The notes under the pieces were generated by a model, which saw only the letters and a list, made by a program, of their open reading frames with translations, was not told the DNA's origin and ran no database searches. 64,000 nucleotides of DNA. Origin: G963665085 sp963665085 (lineage in GTDB: Bacteria; Bacteroidota; Bacteroidia; Bacteroidales; JAAAOM01). Location of the stretch: positions 2,170,001-2,234,000 of the forward strand of contig CAXXXS010000001.1 in NCBI GenBank assembly GCA_963665085.2, in the 5' to 3' direction. Shown one piece after another: positions 53,190 to 61,874 of this stretch; within the stretch, counting starts at the first letter, position 1; the number at the start of each line of letters is the position of its first letter. The translations under genes were made by a program, and so were the position numbers.

Positions 53190-53891
53190 ATGGGAATCAT
53201 CAAAAGAATTTTTAAAGTTGGGCAAGCAGAAGCACACGCATTAGTTGATAAAATAGAAGATCCAATAAAATTAACCGAGCAAGGTATACGCGATTTAAAA
53301 AAGGATTTGGACAACAGTCTTAAAGCCTTAGCTGAAGTTAAAGTCATATCGATTCGCTCTAAACAAGAAATGTCTGACAACCAGGAAAGAGCAAAATCTT
53401 TTGAAAACAAGGCGATACTTCTTCTAAAACGTGCACAGGAAGGTCAATTGGATTCAGCCGAAGCAGATCGTTTAGCTACTGAAGCTCTTAATAAAAAAGA
53501 AGAAGCGGTTAAAGCAGCAGCTATTTCAAAAGAAAACTATTTGAAGCTGGAGACTCAGATTTCACAACTAAACCAGAATGTAAATACCTTAAAAAGTAAA
53601 ATATCTCATTACGAGAACGAGCTTAAAATGCTTAAAGCAAGGGCAAAAGTGAGTAAGGCTACAGTTAAATTAAATAAATCAATGGCTAACATTGATAGTA
53701 GTGGAACTATCTCTATGCTCGAAAAAATGAAGGAAAAAGTTGCAGAAGAAGAGGCATTGGCAGAAGCATATGGAGACATAGCGAATACAAACAAAAGCCT
53801 TGATGATGAAATTGACGCTGCCTTGGATAGTTCTAAAACTCAAAGTAGCGCTGCATTAGAAGAATTAAAAGCAAAACTTAATCAGAAATAA
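53190..53891 (+). CDS. pspA: PspA/IM30 family protein, copy 2
   Basis: A 233-residue protein from the ATG at 53190. This start gives MGIIKRIFKVGQAEAHALVD, aligning with MNVFSRLFKIGQAETHSAID of copy 1; an upstream in-frame start at 53166 would overlap the DUF2170 gene and add eight non-homologous residues. KIEDPIKLTEQGIRDLKKDL, the coiled-coil body and the SSGTISMLEKMKEKVAEEEA segment are shared with copy 1. It should polymerise on the inner membrane. The presence of two copies, each with its own DUF2170, suggests two specialised or differently regulated versions. Confidence 0.9.
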   Translation: MGIIKRIFKVGQAEAHALVDKIEDPIKLTEQGIRDLKKDLDNSLKALAEVKVISIRSKQEMSDNQERAKSFENKAILLLKRAQEGQLDSAEADRLATEALNKKEEAVKAAAISKENYLKLETQISQLNQNVNTLKSKISHYENELKMLKARAKVSKATVKLNKSMANIDSSGTISMLEKMKEKVAEEEALAEAYGDIANTNKSLDDEIDAALDSSKTQSSAALEELKAKLNQK

Positions 53892-53893
53892 TC

Positions 53894-54439
53894 GTGCTTA
53901 AAAATCTTTTTGGAAAGAAAAAACAAGAAGAACCTGATTATGATCCACTAAACCTGAAAGTTACTGACATTTCAGAAGGATTCATTTTTGAATACGACTT
54001 AAAACAATGGGAAGTACAGAACGAAGCAACTTATGACTGGGGCGACGAATATTTCTCAAAAGAATTCAAGATAACAAGTGGAATCGAAACCTATTTCATG
54101 TCTGTTGAAGAAGATGATGAAATTGAGATTGTATTATGCAAAAAAATAAAAGTAAGCCAAATTGATGCTGATATTGAAGGCGAAGTAAGAAAATATGAGC
54201 GCCCGCCAGCAACAGTTACATTCAAAGGTGTTGAATATCGAAGAGAAAGTGAAGCTCCGGGATATTATAATCCAAACAAAACATCTAATGAATGGTCTGA
54301 ATTTATCAATTGGCAATATTATGATAGTTCCGGAGAAAATGTTTTATCTATTGAGCAATGGGGCGAAAATGAATTTGAAGCTTCTGAAGGCAAAATCATT
54401 AAGCCATTTGAGATTACTAACATTCTTCCACGCGAATAA
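53894..54439 (+). CDS. DUF4178 domain protein (YjfK/DUF2491-like position)
   Basis: A 181-residue soluble protein from a GTG start 2 bases after the PspA stop. A basic start (MLKNLFGKKKQEEPDYD) leads to a mostly beta protein with Trp/Tyr-rich blocks (YDWGDEYFSKEFKI, FINWQYYDSSGENVLSIEQW) ending in KPFEITNILPRE, which I read as DUF4178. In related clusters this place is taken by DUF2491 (YjfK) or DUF4178. Function unknown; probably binds PspA or the membrane surface. Confidence 0.65.
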   Translation: MLKNLFGKKKQEEPDYDPLNLKVTDISEGFIFEYDLKQWEVQNEATYDWGDEYFSKEFKITSGIETYFMSVEEDDEIEIVLCKKIKVSQIDADIEGEVRKYERPPATVTFKGVEYRRESEAPGYYNPNKTSNEWSEFINWQYYDSSGENVLSIEQWGENEFEASEGKIIKPFEITNILPRE

Positions 54440-54451
54440 AAAAATACAATT

Positions 54452-55288
54452 ATGAGAAACGATTTTGGCAATTTGGTAGGTATAGGAATATTTGTATTAA
54501 TATTTCTGCCAATTGTGAGTAACAATTGCTCGCATAAGGAAAGAGAGTTTGGACAATCATCCTCATCCAGCTTTCAATACCAGGAAGAAGGCCTTGATAA
54601 AGTTGTTAAGCAACTAAGAGACAAAGATAATTTTACGATTATCTTATATGATATGAATTCTGAAAATTCCACATATTATCATCAATACCAAATCCTGGTT
54701 GAGAAACCAGATTCAACATTTGAAACAGCAGAGACTGACTGGTTAGAAGTTTCTGAGAGTTTCTTCAGAAGACATATTGATAATCTGGGAATGGAAATTG
54801 CCCATAAAGAGAATGGTATTGTTGAAAAGGAAACAGCTCCGGCAGGCTATACTCAATATGTAGGAAATGAACAATATGGCCACTGGGTACAACGAGATGG
54901 AGGAAGTTTCTGGGAATTCTACGGGAAATACATGTTCATGTCTTCCATGTTTAATCTAATCGCCCGTCCGATATACAGAGATCACTGGTATGACTATAGC
55001 AGAAACTACCGTGGAATGGGAAGAACCTATTACGGACCTAATCAATATTATGGAACAAGAGGATATACCTCAACGGCAAGCAATAAATCCACATGGGCTA
55101 AAAAACCTCAGTCATTTAAAGACAATGTGCGAAGTCGGGTTTCAAGAAGTAGTAGCACAACTACGCGTACATCAAGCAATAGGTCTACATATTCAAACCG
55201 AAGTACTTCGCAGACTTCAAGGAGTGGCTCCCGCTTTTCAGGTACTTCAAGTTACCGCTCACGTGGAGGAGGCTTTGGAGGAAAATAA
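54452..55288 (+). CDS. Exported Ser/Arg-rich protein of the PspA cluster
   Basis: A 278-residue protein with an N-terminal hydrophobic segment (about 7-26, GNLVGIGIFVLIFLPIVS) directly before NNC; the Cys could be lipidated, though the lipobox is poor. A middle domain of about 150 residues is unrecognised. The C-terminal 70 residues are low-complexity Ser/Arg/Thr ending RSRGGGFGGK, a tail like that of E. coli YjfM/YgiB (DUF1190), which occupies a comparable place in its operon. Likely periplasmic or envelope-attached. Confidence 0.6.
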   Translation: MRNDFGNLVGIGIFVLIFLPIVSNNCSHKEREFGQSSSSSFQYQEEGLDKVVKQLRDKDNFTIILYDMNSENSTYYHQYQILVEKPDSTFETAETDWLEVSESFFRRHIDNLGMEIAHKENGIVEKETAPAGYTQYVGNEQYGHWVQRDGGSFWEFYGKYMFMSSMFNLIARPIYRDHWYDYSRNYRGMGRTYYGPNQYYGTRGYTSTASNKSTWAKKPQSFKDNVRSRVSRSSSTTTRTSSNRSTYSNRSTSQTSRSGSRFSGTSSYRSRGGGFGGK

Positions 55289-55342
55289 CTCTTTTCAATT
55301 TATAATGAATCAATTCCAACCAGATAAATCAAAATTAAACTT

Positions 55343-56248
55343 ATGAAAGCTTTACTGGAGAACGAAAATTTCATCATCATTGGAGAAGCAATTATTTACA
55401 TTACATCTGCTTTTGTACTGTTTCTTCTGGGTAAATTATTCTATTCTGTAACTCATAAAAGAATAAATACAAATGAGGAGTTGGTAAAAAAAGATAACCT
55501 GGCATTTGCCATCTCAATCACTGGTTATTATATCGGATTATTGATTGCCATACTCGGGGCTGTCATTGGAGAATCAAACGGACTTTTGAATGACTTAATT
55601 GACATTCTGATTTATGGTATTTTAGCTATCATCCTGCTAAATATATCATCCGTAATTAGTGATAAAATCATCTTACGTAAGTTTGATGTCACCAAAGAAA
55701 TTATCGACGATAGGAATAGTGGTACTGGAGCTGTTGAAGCTGCTATTATGATTGGCTCCGGCTTGGTAATTTATGGTGCTGTATCGGGTGAAGCTCATAA
55801 CTTTTTCGGTGATTTGAGCTTTGGATTTTTATTGTCCGGAATTATCTCTACCATCGTTTTTTGGCTTTTGGGACAAATTGTCCTTATAATTACTTCTTAT
55901 GTATACGATTTACTTACGCCATACAGTATTCATGAGCACCTTGAAAAAGATAATGTTGCCGTTGGTGTTGGTTTTGGTGGTGCGATCATTGCCTTAGGAA
56001 TATTGGTAAAACAAGGAGTTTCTGGAGATTTAGTAAGTTGGTCGTACAACCTGTATTGGTTTTCTGTTGATGTAATGTTTGGCCTTGCACTTCTCCCTAT
56101 TGTAAGATTTATTGCGGATAAAATATTACTTCCCGGTGAGAAACTCACTGATGAAATAGCAAATCAGGAGAAACCCAATGTTGGTGCTGCACTTATTGAA
56201 GCTTTTGCTTATGTTGGCGGTGCTATTCTAATTTCGTATTGTTTATAA
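55343..56248 (+). CDS. DUF350 membrane protein (YjfL-like, duplicated)
   Basis: A 301-residue inner-membrane protein with about eight TM helices arranged as two DUF350 units. The first has NLAFAISITGYYIGLLIAIL (about 53-72) and the second NVAVGVGFGGAIIALGILVK (about 205-224). E. coli YjfL is a single unit. DUF350 proteins recur beside PspA and polyamine aminopropyltransferase genes; function unknown, possibly a channel or membrane sensor. Confidence 0.85.
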   Translation: MKALLENENFIIIGEAIIYITSAFVLFLLGKLFYSVTHKRINTNEELVKKDNLAFAISITGYYIGLLIAILGAVIGESNGLLNDLIDILIYGILAIILLNISSVISDKIILRKFDVTKEIIDDRNSGTGAVEAAIMIGSGLVIYGAVSGEAHNFFGDLSFGFLLSGIISTIVFWLLGQIVLIITSYVYDLLTPYSIHEHLEKDNVAVGVGFGGAIIALGILVKQGVSGDLVSWSYNLYWFSVDVMFGLALLPIVRFIADKILLPGEKLTDEIANQEKPNVGAALIEAFAYVGGAILISYCL

Positions 56249-56266
56249 ACCTCCTGTTTTAGTAAC

Positions 56267-57808
56267 TTGAATAAAAAGAATATTTTATTAGCAGCCCTGT
56301 TTGCCACAGGCTTTTCTGGCATTGTCGCTGAATATGTTTTGGCAACACTCGCATCTCATTTTCTTGGCGATTCTGTTATCCAATGGGCAATGATTGTTTC
56401 TGTCATGCTCTTTTCCATGGGAATGGGAAGTCGTATTTCTAAAAATTTTACGAAAAACTTATTCGTATTATTTATTATCGCTGAATTTTTTCTTTCTCTG
56501 GTAGTTTCTTTCTCCGCTCTTTCTGTGTATAGCCTTGCGGCATTTTCTCAATATGTGGGTGTTTATATTTACTTATTAGCCATAATAACAGGAACACTCA
56601 TTGGCCTCGAACTTCCGCTTGCAGTGCGACTAAATGAGCAATTTGAAGAACTTCGGGTAAATATATCGATGGTTCTCGAAAAAGATTACTACGGTAGCCT
56701 CGCTGGAGGATTATTCTTTTCGTTTTTTGGTTTGCCCTACCTCGGCCTAACATATACTCCATTTGTTCTTGGATCTATTAATTTGTTTGTTGCCCTGGTA
56801 TTGCTTTTTTTCTTTCCAACGATTTTAGAAAAAAACAAAAAACAACTTCTTAGCCTATTTGGTTTTGCTTTAGTAGCCATAATTACAATCGGAACTATAA
56901 AAGCCGAACAAATTATCCTCTATGGGGAACAGATAAAATACAAGGACAAAATAATTTATTCGGAACAAACCCGCTATCAAAAGATTGTTGTTACGGAATG
57001 GAAAGACCATTACTGGCTCTACCTGAACAACAACCTCCAGTTTTCCACTTTTGATGAAAAACTCTACCATGAAGTTCTTGTTCACCCACCCATGCAACTG
57101 GCAAAAGAGCACGAAGACATTTTGGTTTTAGGTGGCGGTGATGGTTGCGCCGTTCGTGAAATTCTTAAGTATCCTGATGTTAAATCAATCAGTCTGGTGG
57201 ATATTGATCCCAAAATGACAGAACTTGCCCTGGAACACCCTGTTTTTCTTGCTGCAAATGACAGTTCGTTTCACAATCCTAAGGTTAAAATTTTTAATAG
57301 TGATGGTTTTACATTTGTTAAGAGTGATTCAAACTTTTATGATGTCATCATTATTGACTTACCCGATCCGAGAAGTGTAGAATTATCTCGCTTATACTCG
57401 CTTGAGTTTTATAAAATGTGTTACAAACACCTTCGTCCAAGAGGAATAATTATAACACAAGCAGGAAGTCCTTACTACGCTCCTGAAAGCTTTGAGTGCA
57501 TTGGTAAAACATTACAAGCTGCCGGATTCTCAACGCTCCCACTTCACAACCAAATTCTTACCATGGGACATTGGGGTTGGCAACTGGGCACAAAACGGGA
57601 TGTTACCCAACAACAGATAAAAGCGGCTTTAAAAGCTGCTGATTTTGATTCGTTGAATGTTGAATGGATTAATAACGAAGCTATTGCTCACATTACCTCT
57701 TTTGGTCGCACGTTTTTCAGCAATACAACAGATTCAATCAAGGTGAATAAGATACATGATCCGGTTTTGTATCGGTATTTTTTAAAAGCTTCCTGGGATT
57801 TGTATTGA
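56267..57808 (+). CDS. Membrane-fused polyamine aminopropyltransferase (spermidine synthase-like)
   Basis: 513 residues from a TTG start (MNKKNILLAALFATGFSG). Residues 1-205 hold six or seven TM helices. Residues about 215-510 are a spermidine/spermine synthase-type Rossmann domain: EQTRYQKIVVTEWKDHYWLY, DEKLYHEVLVHPPM, LVLGGGDGCAVREI (about 286-299), VDIDPKMTELA and IIIDLPDPRSVELSRLYS with the Asp expected in the catalytic loop. Substrate is probably decarboxylated S-adenosylmethionine plus a diamine, or another amine. It ends the second PspA operon, linking polyamines and membrane stress, a combination seen in many PspA neighbourhoods. Confidence 0.88.
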   Translation: MNKKNILLAALFATGFSGIVAEYVLATLASHFLGDSVIQWAMIVSVMLFSMGMGSRISKNFTKNLFVLFIIAEFFLSLVVSFSALSVYSLAAFSQYVGVYIYLLAIITGTLIGLELPLAVRLNEQFEELRVNISMVLEKDYYGSLAGGLFFSFFGLPYLGLTYTPFVLGSINLFVALVLLFFFPTILEKNKKQLLSLFGFALVAIITIGTIKAEQIILYGEQIKYKDKIIYSEQTRYQKIVVTEWKDHYWLYLNNNLQFSTFDEKLYHEVLVHPPMQLAKEHEDILVLGGGDGCAVREILKYPDVKSISLVDIDPKMTELALEHPVFLAANDSSFHNPKVKIFNSDGFTFVKSDSNFYDVIIIDLPDPRSVELSRLYSLEFYKMCYKHLRPRGIIITQAGSPYYAPESFECIGKTLQAAGFSTLPLHNQILTMGHWGWQLGTKRDVTQQQIKAALKAADFDSLNVEWINNEAIAHITSFGRTFFSNTTDSIKVNKIHDPVLYRYFLKASWDLY

Positions 57809-58026
57809 TAAGAGATGGAATAGTCACTGAAAGGTCTTGTATATTACGAATTTTTGCTTAAACTATTGACAGAAAGTATTTTCAATAATAATTCTCATAT
57901 CTCTGATAGTAAGTCTTGTCTTTTGTCAATGCAGGGAATATTTTCGTGTTCCTTCTTAAAGTCCTCCTGTGAGGAGGATATAGGAGGTCTCTTTCTAGTA
58001 GGGGTGAATCCTAATTTTATTGTAAA
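57809..58026. other. Noncoding gap with repeat fragment
   Basis: No gene or strong terminator is seen after the aminopropyltransferase. A short open frame at 57854-58045 has no initiation context or protein character and runs through repeat sequence. The part from 57939 on is the diverged half-copy of the 10.7-kb element. Confidence 0.5.
57939..57989. repeat. Half-copy of the MITE-like element at 10657-10788
   Basis: The sequence aligns with 10727-10776 with only scattered differences (shared GTCCT-CTG-GAGGAGGAT and TAGGAGGTC), but the left inverted repeat is absent. It contains the small stem TCCTC-CTGT-GAGGA. Confidence 0.65.
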
Positions 58027-58157
58027 GAGGCTGTCCAAAAAATAACTCTTACAGGTCTAGCGACTCTGTCAGGTTTCAACAATAAATTGATTTGCAATCT
58101 GTCTGAATTTAAAGAACCTAACAGAGTTTGCGATTAAATGACTTTTTGGACAGCCTC
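58027..58157. mobile_element. 131-base MITE with 15-base perfect terminal inverted repeats
   Basis: GAGGCTGTCCAAAAA (58027-58041) and TTTTTGGACAGCCTC (58143-58157) are perfect inverted repeats. Inside, a second imperfect pair (CTCTGTCAGGTT near 58065-58076, AACCTAACAGAG near 58114-58125) nests within the first, so the whole unit folds as one hairpin. The GGCTGTCCAAAA end is of a kind common on insertion sequences. There is no coding capacity and no clear target duplication. It ends 6 bases from the stop codon of the M56 gene. Confidence 0.8.
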
Positions 58158-58163
58158 ATCAAG

Positions 58164-59639
58164 CTATTCAACAATTTTAAAAGCAACTGTCGGGATATCT
58201 TTCTCTACACCATCTGGGGCAAGATATTTTATTTCTTCAAAATATACTTTACTCCCTTCTTTAGTTTTTGCTATTATTCCTTTTTGTTCCTCTGTAATCT
58301 TATTCGAATTAGATTTATACTCATATAAATATCCATCGATTACAGTACTTACTAAAAATCCCTCAACTTTTAAATTTAAATCAAAATCAAAATTTTCCAT
58401 TACAGCCTGAATATCACCTGCTTTTACTAAATCATGTTTCGAGATATTTCCTCCTTTTAATCCAGCTACTTTTGCCACTGGATTAGGTACTGACTTTACT
58501 CTAAAGGTAGTTTCCTGAATCTTGTTCCCGCTATTGCTTACGGTAACAATAGCCGAACCGGTCTTATCAGGACGAATAATAAATTCTCCATCTTTCCCTG
58601 AAATTGTCCCATTATCAATAGTTGCTGTCAAATCTGAGGCATTATATCCTGAAGCAGCTATTTTTATGGGGTTATCAACTCCAATATATAAAACATTCAT
58701 ACGAACAGGCTCAACAGCAGTAACTACTTTTGAATTATCTTGTCCGTTTACACAGGCAACTGCTACAAAAAGAATAGTTGCCACTGGTATCAAAACTAAA
58801 ATTCTTAGTTTTGAACCTTGATTAAATTTACTTTTAGTCATCATAATCATTCTTTTTTTTATTAGTGAATGGTTAAAACTTGAAGAAAGGCAGATGAGTC
58901 TCTCTTCTGCAACTTGATTTAACAGGAGTGCTTGGTACCTGAGTTTGTCGGTTCCGGTATTGAGTACTCCTTCATCTGCAAGATATTCATGCACTAACTG
59001 TAAAGATTTTTTCATCATCCATATCAACGGATTAAACCACATTACGGCCGATAATAGTTCAATTAATAAAATGTCAATAGAATGATATTGGGATGCATGA
59101 ATTCTCTCGTGTATTAAAATTTCTTTGTTTTCGTGTACTTCCAAAAAACTACTCGAAATAAATATCCAATTCATGAAAGTAAAGGGACTTACAGCCTTAC
59201 TATTTAGTAAAACTATTTTGTCTTTAACAATTTTATTTGATGTCACAAATAGATAAACGATTTTACTTAAATAACTTACAATGCGCAGGCAAAAAAATAT
59301 TAATCCAAGGAAATAGATTATTATCAAATAATCAGTAGCAATTAAATCAATATCTGGTTTTGGATTAACGATTGACGGATTAATTTCGCCTTCATCTGAT
59401 ACTGACTCCAATTCAATATTATCATGTTCTATTTCTTCAATTTTATATTTATCTGGAAGAATGCTCAATTCGATCCGAAAAGTTGAGAATGGTATTAAAA
59501 GCGATAATATTATTGAAATAAGCAAAAAATATCTAAGCTGATGAAATCGGGTTTCTTTTTTTTGAAATAGTAAATAAGCAAGGTATAAAACACTCAAACA
59601 TAATGTTGAAATCAGGATGTATCGAATGAATCCTTCCAT
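58164..59639 (-). CDS. M56 (BlaR1-like) metallopeptidase with GldM-like C-terminal domain
   Basis: A 491-residue membrane protein. Residues 1-115 hold TM helices 1-3, then a cytosolic M56 zinc protease with ILIHERIHASQYH (HExxH form HERIH near 178-182) and HEYLADEGVL (third ligand). The fourth TM is LRILVLIPVATILFVAVACV (about 270-289). The extracytoplasmic C-terminus (about 312-491) starts RMNVLYIGVDNPIKIAASGY and has FRVKSVPNPVAKVAGLKGG and MENFDFDLNLKVEG, all hallmarks of the C-terminal domains of GldM, the periplasmic motor shaft of gliding/type IX secretion. It replaces the penicillin-sensor domain of BlaR1. Stop lies one base before the BlaI-like regulator stop is reached on the same strand: the regulator gene is immediately upstream, so the two form an operon. 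Confidence 0.88.
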   Translation of the reverse strand: MEGFIRYILISTLCLSVLYLAYLLFQKKETRFHQLRYFLLISIILSLLIPFSTFRIELSILPDKYKIEEIEHDNIELESVSDEGEINPSIVNPKPDIDLIATDYLIIIYFLGLIFFCLRIVSYLSKIVYLFVTSNKIVKDKIVLLNSKAVSPFTFMNWIFISSSFLEVHENKEILIHERIHASQYHSIDILLIELLSAVMWFNPLIWMMKKSLQLVHEYLADEGVLNTGTDKLRYQALLLNQVAEERLICLSSSFNHSLIKKRMIMMTKSKFNQGSKLRILVLIPVATILFVAVACVNGQDNSKVVTAVEPVRMNVLYIGVDNPIKIAASGYNASDLTATIDNGTISGKDGEFIIRPDKTGSAIVTVSNSGNKIQETTFRVKSVPNPVAKVAGLKGGNISKHDLVKAGDIQAVMENFDFDLNLKVEGFLVSTVIDGYLYEYKSNSNKITEEQKGIIAKTKEGSKVYFEEIKYLAPDGVEKDIPTVAFKIVE

Positions 59640-59640
59640 T

Positions 59641-60012
59641 TTATTTAGTTTTATTGATTTCTTGTTCTATCATGTTTTTCAACTCTTCCAGCTCATTAAT
59701 TGACAAATCTTTATTTTTTACAAAAAATGATACCATCTGATTTAATGAACCATTAAAAAATCCCTTTGCAGTATCTTTAAGTATATTTTTTGCATACTCA
59801 TTTTCTGTTATCAAAGGATAGTATACATTCGTTTTTCCAAATGTTTTATGCGACACATAGTCTTTTTTTTCAAGAACTTTAATTACTGTAGCAACAGTGT
59901 TATATGCAGGTTTTGGCTCTTTTATTTTATCCAGCACATCACTTACCGCCCCTTCTTTTATTTTCCATAATGCTTTTAAAATCTCTTCCTGCGCTTTTGT
60001 TATTTCTTTCAT
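59641..60012 (-). CDS. BlaI/MecI/CopY family repressor
   Basis: A 123-residue winged-helix repressor: ITKAQEEILKALWKIKEGAV at the start, KPAYNTVATVIKVLEKKDYV (recognition helix region, about 33-52), then a helical C-terminal dimerisation part. In the BlaI-BlaR1 system signal-activated M56 protease causes BlaI loss; the same logic is expected here with the neighbouring GldM-tailed protease. The gene starts 28 bases before the downstream protease operon partner ends nothing: gap to the M56 start is one base. A dyad operator overlaps its promoter. Confidence 0.92.
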   Translation of the reverse strand: MKEITKAQEEILKALWKIKEGAVSDVLDKIKEPKPAYNTVATVIKVLEKKDYVSHKTFGKTNVYYPLITENEYAKNILKDTAKGFFNGSLNQMVSFFVKNKDLSINELEELKNMIEQEINKTK

Positions 60013-60028
60013 GAGCTAAATTTTAAAT

Positions 60029-60070
60029 CAAAAATACTACATTTTATAATTAAAAACTATAATTGTAGTG
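60029..60070 (-). promoter_or_regulatory. Candidate promoter and BlaI-type operator
   Basis: On the minus strand TATTTTTG (60029-60036) fits the -7 consensus for the repressor gene. It overlaps TACTACA (60035-60041), which pairs with TGTAGTG at 60064-60070. TACA/TGTA dyads are what BlaI/MecI repressors bind. The rest of 60013-60284 shows nothing else recognisable. Confidence 0.5.
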
Positions 60071-60284
60071 TTTATTTCAGTAAAAATATTTTTTATTTTA
60101 AAATCAACAATGGCAACATTAACTCCGCATCAAAAACTGCTCTTCAAAAATCAATAAATAAATGGACTTGAAAACTTAGTTTTAGAAAATCTTCAGAAAC
60201 CAATTAACTTTAATCGGAGAAAGTTGTTCGCCTAAGAAATCTGTTTTATAGTAGAAAAAAATAATATGACCAAAATCAAAATAT

Positions 60285-61214
60285 ATGAACACAATCTGGA
60301 CATTATTAATATTAGCATTTCTAAATTCGTACAGTGAAAATAAGAATCCCCCAAAAGAAGAAAATCCCTGTATAGCTTTCTCGTTTGACGATGGTAGTTC
60401 TAATGACATTCTATCCTATAAAGGAAATGAGTGGAATGCTATGATACGGGAACAACTAAAAGAAAATAATATTAAGGCTGTCTGGTTTGTATATGCGAAA
60501 GGGATGGATAATGAAAAAGGAAAATTCCTTTTAGAACAATGGAACAAAGATGGACATCTCATTGCAAACCATACTTACAATCATTATAATTATAATAATC
60601 CTAAAATAAATTGCGAGAGTTTCCTGACCGACTTAGAAAAATGTGATTCCCTGATAAATGGATACACTAACTATGAAAAACTATTCCGGTTTCCATACTT
60701 GAAAAGCGGCGAAACAATAGAAAAAAGAGATAGCATGCGAAACGCTCTTAAACAAATTGGATATAAACAAGGGTGGGTAACGATAGATGCTTCCGACTGG
60801 TATATTAACAGTCGTTTAATTAAGCAGCTAAAAAACAATCCTGGGATGAATATTTCCGGATTTAGGGATTTTTACCTGAATCATATCTTTGAACGGGCTC
60901 AATACTACAATAATTTATCGCTTGAGATAAACAAACGACAAGTCAAACATACTGTCCTACTACACTTTAATCTAACAACTGCTTTATTTCTCGATGACTT
61001 AATTAAAAAGTTCAAAAATGAAGGCTGGGAGATAGCAGACTACAGCGAAGCGATAAAAGATCCTGTTTATCTGGAGTTACCGGATGCTATGCCTGCGGAA
61101 CAAAGTTTAATCTGGTTGCAAGCAAAAGCGACAGGAGAATACGAAAACAAACTGCGTTATCCCGGGGAAGATTCCTCTTATGAAGAAGAAAAAATGGATC
61201 GATTGGGATTATAA
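60285..61214 (+). CDS. Polysaccharide deacetylase family (NodB) protein
   Basis: A 309-residue protein with a short export signal (about 1-17). NodB motifs: FSFDDGSS (Asp-Asp, about 33-40), ANHTYNH (HxxxH, about 92-98), RFPYLKSG (about 130-137), TIDASDWY and LLHFN with the catalytic His (about 226-230). Metal-dependent removal of acetyl groups from chitin, peptidoglycan or exopolysaccharide is expected. Residues 100 to 225 carry an insert typical of peptidoglycan-type members without clear identity. Isolated gene. Confidence 0.85.
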   Translation: MNTIWTLLILAFLNSYSENKNPPKEENPCIAFSFDDGSSNDILSYKGNEWNAMIREQLKENNIKAVWFVYAKGMDNEKGKFLLEQWNKDGHLIANHTYNHYNYNNPKINCESFLTDLEKCDSLINGYTNYEKLFRFPYLKSGETIEKRDSMRNALKQIGYKQGWVTIDASDWYINSRLIKQLKNNPGMNISGFRDFYLNHIFERAQYYNNLSLEINKRQVKHTVLLHFNLTTALFLDDLIKKFKNEGWEIADYSEAIKDPVYLELPDAMPAEQSLIWLQAKATGEYENKLRYPGEDSSYEEEKMDRLGL

Positions 61215-61224
61215 AAATGAAAAA

Positions 61225-61251
61225 ACGCTGAGGACGCCGAGTTACGCTGAG
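61225..61251. repeat. Short ACGCTGAG triplet repeat
   Basis: Three imperfect copies of ACGCYGAG (61225, 61234, 61244) form a motif of the ACGCAGAG type found scattered between genes of many bacteria. The remainder of 61215-61480 is AT-rich, with an inverted repeat TTGATTCTTT (61413-61422) / AAAGAATCAA (61469-61478) just before the next start codon. Confidence 0.5.
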
Positions 61252-61480
61252 AAAAAAATTTATATATCATTTATTTAAACTTGCCCTGACAGTGTTGAGA
61301 GAAATGTTACCATGACAATTAATTTTCTTTTTGACAAAAGCTCTTTTATAAAAAGAAATAAGTTATAAAAACATTTTCAACTAAATATTGGTTGACAATA
61401 TTTCTGTGTTGGTTGATTCTTTTTGTCAATCATTTCTCTATATATCAAATTTGTTGATGTAAAAGTTTAAAGAATCAATC

Positions 61481-61873
61481 ATGAAACAAATTTTATTACT
61501 TCGAATTACTGGAATTATTGCTTTCCTTTTTGCTGTTTTACATATGTTTTTCCCACTAATGCCCGAATGGAATCTTGGTTTAGAAGCCATATCGGGAGAA
61601 ATGCATCACATATTCCTCACCTATCACTATATCCTCATTGTTTTTTTAGCAGGGATGGGGTATATAAGTACATTTCAAACAAAACAATTACTTCAAAGTT
61701 CTATTCGAGGAAGTATCTCCATCTTGTTTGCTTCCCTATTTATTATTCGAATTATTACTGAATTTACATTTTGGGGATTTCAGTTGGTACAATCTCTAAT
61801 TATATTGCCATTCTGTATTTTCCCTGTTGTTTGCTACCTATCAGTATTATTTATTCCAAAATTTAAAGTTTAG
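61481..61873 (+). CDS. Small four-TM membrane protein
   Basis: A 130-residue protein with four predicted TM helices (about 8-26, 45-63, 76-94, 102-122). I do not recognise the family. The opening LLLRITGIIAFLFAVLHMFF resembles IYRITSYLLMLGVIHSALTP of the protein encoded at 62392, so the two may be distant paralogues. It forms a tight three-gene unit with the two downstream genes: one base separates its stop from the next start. An inverted repeat directly before the ATG could hide the initiation region. Confidence 0.7.
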   Translation: MKQILLLRITGIIAFLFAVLHMFFPLMPEWNLGLEAISGEMHHIFLTYHYILIVFLAGMGYISTFQTKQLLQSSIRGSISILFASLFIIRIITEFTFWGFQLVQSLIILPFCIFPVVCYLSVLFIPKFKV

Positions 61874-61874
61874 T

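Noticed and set aside
57854..58045. 63-residue open frame after the aminopropyltransferase
   Set aside because: It runs through repeat sequence and into the MITE end, with no protein-like features.
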